From: Cyathus striatus | Lineage: Eukaryota > Basidiomycota > Agaricomycetes > Agaricales > Nidulariaceae | Assembly: GCA_025738555.1 (NCBI GenBank) | Contig: JAOVFP010000011.1 | Location: 2,046,001 to 2,110,000, forward strand | DNA length: 64,000 nt | Direction: 5' to 3' | Shown: positions 60,712-64,000 of the stretch, in pieces | Position numbering within the stretch: position 1 is the first letter of the stretch | Layout: every line of letters begins with the position of its first letter | Position numbers and translations under genes: made by a program | Notes under the pieces: model-generated | Databases searched by the model: none | What the model was told of the DNA's origin: nothing | Seen by the model: the letters and a program-made list of their open reading frames with translations, nothing else

Positions 60712-60786
60712 ACGCCGACGGTGAAGCGATTATCATGCTGGGGTGATAGCACTTAAAGCGGTAGGGGTTCGACTCCCATTCGGCGT
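60712..60786 (+). other. tRNA-like sequence, 75 nt
   Basis: The 7-bp acceptor stem is perfect (ACGCCGA/TCGGCGT). Box B is GGTTCGACTCC and the T-arm stem has one mismatch. The D-arm pairs with wobbles and the anticodon arm is irregular (TGCT...AGCA with an eight-base loop). A related 5' half (GATGGTGAAGCCGTTATCAC) lies at 60891. Probably a tRNA pseudogene; covariance-model scoring would decide. Confidence 0.4.
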
Positions 60787-61243
60787 AGTGCTCCAACTTG
60801 TTTAAGAAATTATTTTTATCTGGCTTTCTTACTTTACTTCACTCATCAGGATAATAGCAGTTGTAGCTACCATACCATCCGAGTCGATGGTGAAGCCGTT
60901 ATCACGCTTGCAAGTCATCCGTACAAAACACAAGATTAACTTCAACAAGCTTACAAGTCGCCAGCGGCAGGAGCCGTGTATTTTACACATACTTATGCAT
61001 GGCTGTATTTACCTATAATCTGACTCAAATCTGACTGAGTAGACATTCAAGCGAGCTGCTAGAACCATGTGTACTTATTATATTAATAATGCTTTAAGTA
61101 ATGTAATTACGCCAAAATTACGCGGCCTCAAAGTTAAACTCGAAACAGAAATATAGAAACAGATAAAAAAATTCGAACTAAGAAGTAGAGTGAGCTGGGT
61201 GTGTCAAAACCCCCGAGCTGAAAACCTCTATAAAAAACAGTTA

Positions 61244-62583
61244 CTGAAGAATATGCTACATAGGTACTACAGCCTCAATACCTCTTGTGCACTACGACTC
61301 AACGTAGGGTGGCGCTGAGGTTTCTGATTTCAATTTTGTGAGGATGCGCCCAAACCAATTCCTGACCCGAACGTCCCACAATCCATCCTCCACATACTTC
61401 TCATATAAGCGGTCCGGCCCCGTTAGGGACCATGATAGAACCGTTACATCCTCGAACGAGGACGTTACAATGTAAAAGGTAGGGAACAAATTATCCAATG
61501 TCAAGAAAAACATCGAATGTTGCGTGAGGGCGATGGGATCCTCAGACTTTTGAGCTTTTATTTTTGCAATATTTTGCGTTACGATGGACAATTTTTGTGA
61601 AGTGTCGGTTGGTCTATCGTCCTGAAGCTAGAAAACGAGCGACCCTCGGAATGTTTAACCTTGAGATAAAAGTAGGAGTACGTACGTAAATGTATATCAC
61701 CATTTTAATATTTTCAATGCCCTCCCCATCCACTACGAGTATGGAGGACCCATACAGGGGTGTTCATGGTCTAGTTCCCCGAGGAATGCAGTGGTTTCTA
61801 TAACCTTCCCAATACTTTCGATCTTCTGGATCTTTAAAAGTGCGATCATATAACGAATTATATTTTGCTTTGTAGCCGAGATATGGGCGTTTTTGAGGAG
61901 ATTGGTTGCGAGACCGACTTCTTTCATTGTGAAGGGCATTGTTCAGCCTAGTCGGTAAGGAGAAAAAGTTAGTAACGGAGTGTTGAGTTTGTTTTAAAAA
62001 TGGGCTGCTGACCAAATCTCAGACGATGAATAGTACGTCGTCGGAGTCTTCAGACAAAAGGGAATGCCTAATATTATTTATACATAATAAGTCGAGTCAA
62101 TCAGAATTTGAATACTTCTCATTGAATTTCATCAATTGAAAAGTTATGATGCGTGATGCATGTGCATGATGAGTCAATAAAGGTCAGTTGCATCAGGAAA
62201 ACTTGAGATCTACAATTCAGTATTCTTAGGCATGATTATAGTATACTTATGCATTATTACACCTCTTTATACTAAATGCATCTAACTAATATGAATTATA
62301 ATAATTATACTGCTTATACATGCTAATTCAACTTAGTTATGGCTAATTCTGAGGTCTGAGAGGGATAATAGACTATAAAGCACAGTATTTAGTTCACCAT
62401 CTTGAAATTCACATGAATACATTGGTACATTATATTGTATTTACATATAGAAAGTCATTTTGAATGGTATGCCTCCTTGCTATGCACCATACCGTACACC
62501 ATCCTTCTCGTTACATAGAGCCAGGTGCGTACCCTCCTACTTGCTACATTTCCTGCTGTGCACCTTCTGCCTTACTACATGCC
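61244..62583 (-). repeat. Right arm of the 1.34-kb inverted duplication
   Basis: Reverse complement of 56693-58033. Mismatches are confined mainly to the ends (GTAGTACC versus GTAGCACC; GTAGTAAGG versus GTAGTGAGG). Confidence 0.93.
61292..61591 (-). CDS. Unknown 99-codon frame, right arm (copy of 57686-57985)
   Basis: Identical translation to the left-arm frame. Unknown function. Confidence 0.3.
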   Translation of the reverse strand: MSIVTQNIAKIKAQKSEDPIALTQHSMFFLTLDNLFPTFYIVTSSFEDVTVLSWSLTGPDRLYEKYVEDGLWDVRVRNWFGRILTKLKSETSAPPYVES

Positions 62584-64000
62584 TGTGGCGTTCAAACTGT
62601 ACGTTTATTCTGGTGCCACGCTACTTCTTGATGTCAGCGCCCACTTTTGGGGGCATTACTTAGCGCTACTTTTCGTTAGTACCGCGCCACTTTCTCTTGA
62701 CTTTTCCTCAACTTGCCGCCAATTTCTCAGTTCATCCACGCGCTACTTTGGTTTTTTTGTACCGCGCCACTTTTTAGCCAGATAGCTAAAGTGCTCTAGA
62801 AATATCAACAATTATTAAGTCAAAATGAAATATATTATATGCTATTAGAAATAATACTAGTCTACAGTCACTCTTAATTGTATAAAATAATTATTTTTGA
62901 CTCAAGGTGGTATGAACGAGGGAGTACAAGTAGAATGCGCTACGTAGGAGACAGGAGTAAACACTACGTCGGCAATCCGTCGGACGACTGTAAGCGGTAC
63001 GATCGACTGAGTGCTGCGAAATGATGCGTTGATATGGTAGATAAGCGGGGGTCAAGCTGTAGAAGCGGAGCCTGGATGAGATGTAACACTTCACTGAGCG
63101 GCTCCTCTCTCACACCCTGTATAAGAGGCCAGAGGAGGCATATGACTAAAGCTTTTCTCAGAAGGCCAGAAGGGTACCACGTAGGAAGGGGGCGCCACAT
63201 GATCTGGATATACGGTATGCATGAGGGCGAGAAAACGCACACTTTGTTTGTGAGAGCATCGAGAAGTCGTAAAGACTTGAGAGAGCCCGAGACGACATAT
63301 GCTGGAAGACTACCACATAGCATCATTGATTACCCTGGTGGACAAATGGATTCACATGCATAAGCAAATGGTGTAAAAGAAACGGAAACTTTCACATATA
63401 CACGCACTTTGTACCCAGCACCCCTCAGTATCCCTGCAGTCTGATAAGCATCCACCACACATTATGTCGAAAGAATGAAATAAAGAGTCGAGAGTTTGCC
63501 TATTTGACAGTAGCATTCCGGGGAAAGAATATGATGTTATGACTTCGAGGAGTTGGTAAGTAGAGAGAGAGCACAACAGAAATGGGGGAAGATAGTGTCC
63601 GATGTAGGGCAATAGGATAGAGTGTCGATGTTCGACGTTGCGTGTCAAGCGGTATTGAAGCAACAGAGTTGAACTTGGATTGGAACTCAGAATTGCCGGT
63701 GCTACCCTGAACACGTGAATACATGTACCGTGTGAGATAAATAATATTACGCACGTGGGTTCAGGTGTACACAAATGAGTTTGTAGTCCCCTGTTACAGT
63801 CACTTGCATTAGAAACTGCAGTGTCAATTTGTCGAAAACTTATTTGTTCGTGTATGTTAAGTATGTGTGGCAGCATGTACAAACTGTGACGTTGTCACGC
63901 TATTTGAGATAAGATTACCGATAGGCGAGACTGATTGTTTGAAACGTCGAATCCGAAAGATTGATATGAACCTTTGCTCCTAATGCCTCCACATCTCTCC
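62584..64000. other. GCGCTACTTT-word stretch and unassigned sequence
   Basis: 62584-62785 repeats the words GCGC(T/C)ACTTTT and ACCGCGCCACTTT. Beyond it, to the window end, no gene is recognised. A 176-codon minus-strand frame (63882-63352) lacks any family feature. Confidence 0.4.

Noticed and set aside
63352..63882. 176-codon minus-strand frame near the window end
   Set aside because: No motif, signal, splice pattern or repeat conservation; leucine/serine-rich composition is compatible with chance.

Overview
The window looks like a repeat-rich accessory region of a basidiomycete (Agaricomycete-type) fungal genome. The signs are an intron-dense Vps10/sortilin gene with about 50-nt GT-AG introns, a Ty3/gypsy element of the fungal chromodomain type, a KDZ-associated (CxC) cysteine-cluster protein, and GMC oxidoreductases with fungal exon structure. 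There are no operons or CRISPR arrays.

Layout. 1-4009: the 3' part of an open, 14-exon VPS10 gene on the plus strand with two sortilin domains and a membrane anchor. 4420-40720: a locus made of four repeats of one cassette. Each cassette has a TATA-containing upstream block, a five-exon gene for a small helical protein (possibly a stand-alone MLKL/HeLo-like N-terminal bundle), a long hairpin that begins inside the last coding exon, a conserved spacer, a tRNA-like box A/box B sequence on the minus strand, and a decayed GMC (aryl-alcohol-oxidase-like) gene. The helical gene looks intact in cassettes 2 (219 aa) and 3 (233 aa) and is broken in cassettes 1 and 4.

The cassettes were hit by transposons whose ends can be defined by comparison with the uninterrupted copies: a 1.27-kb element (4593-5859, 9-bp TSD), a 2.62-kb element built from CACGCTCA words (11248-13871, 9-bp TSD), a 0.99-kb hAT-like element (19019-20010, 8-bp TSD) and a 12.4-kb TIR element (21866-34232). 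The last carries, nested inside it, a 591-bp solo LTR and an 8.09-kb Ty3/gypsy element with 205-bp LTRs. In the Ty3/gypsy element the protease/RT part is replaced by an 81-bp tandem repeat, and a further ORF lies downstream of the chromodomain.

40.7-64 kb is gene-poor. It holds a 924-bp foldback element, an array of repeated exon-like segments (45.7-46.6 kb), a KDZ-associated CxC gene with stops (50.2-52.7 kb), tandem direct repeats, scraps of GMC and ribosomal protein eL8 genes, a nearly identical 1.34-kb inverted duplication (56693-58033 / 61244-62583), and between its arms a second inverted repeat, tRNA-like sequences and an internally deleted VPS10 pseudogene on the minus strand.

Apart from the Vps10 sorting receptor and perhaps two of the helical-bundle genes, most of the coding sequence here is mobile or decayed. 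Gene models were spliced by eye; family names rest on recognised motifs, not on searches.
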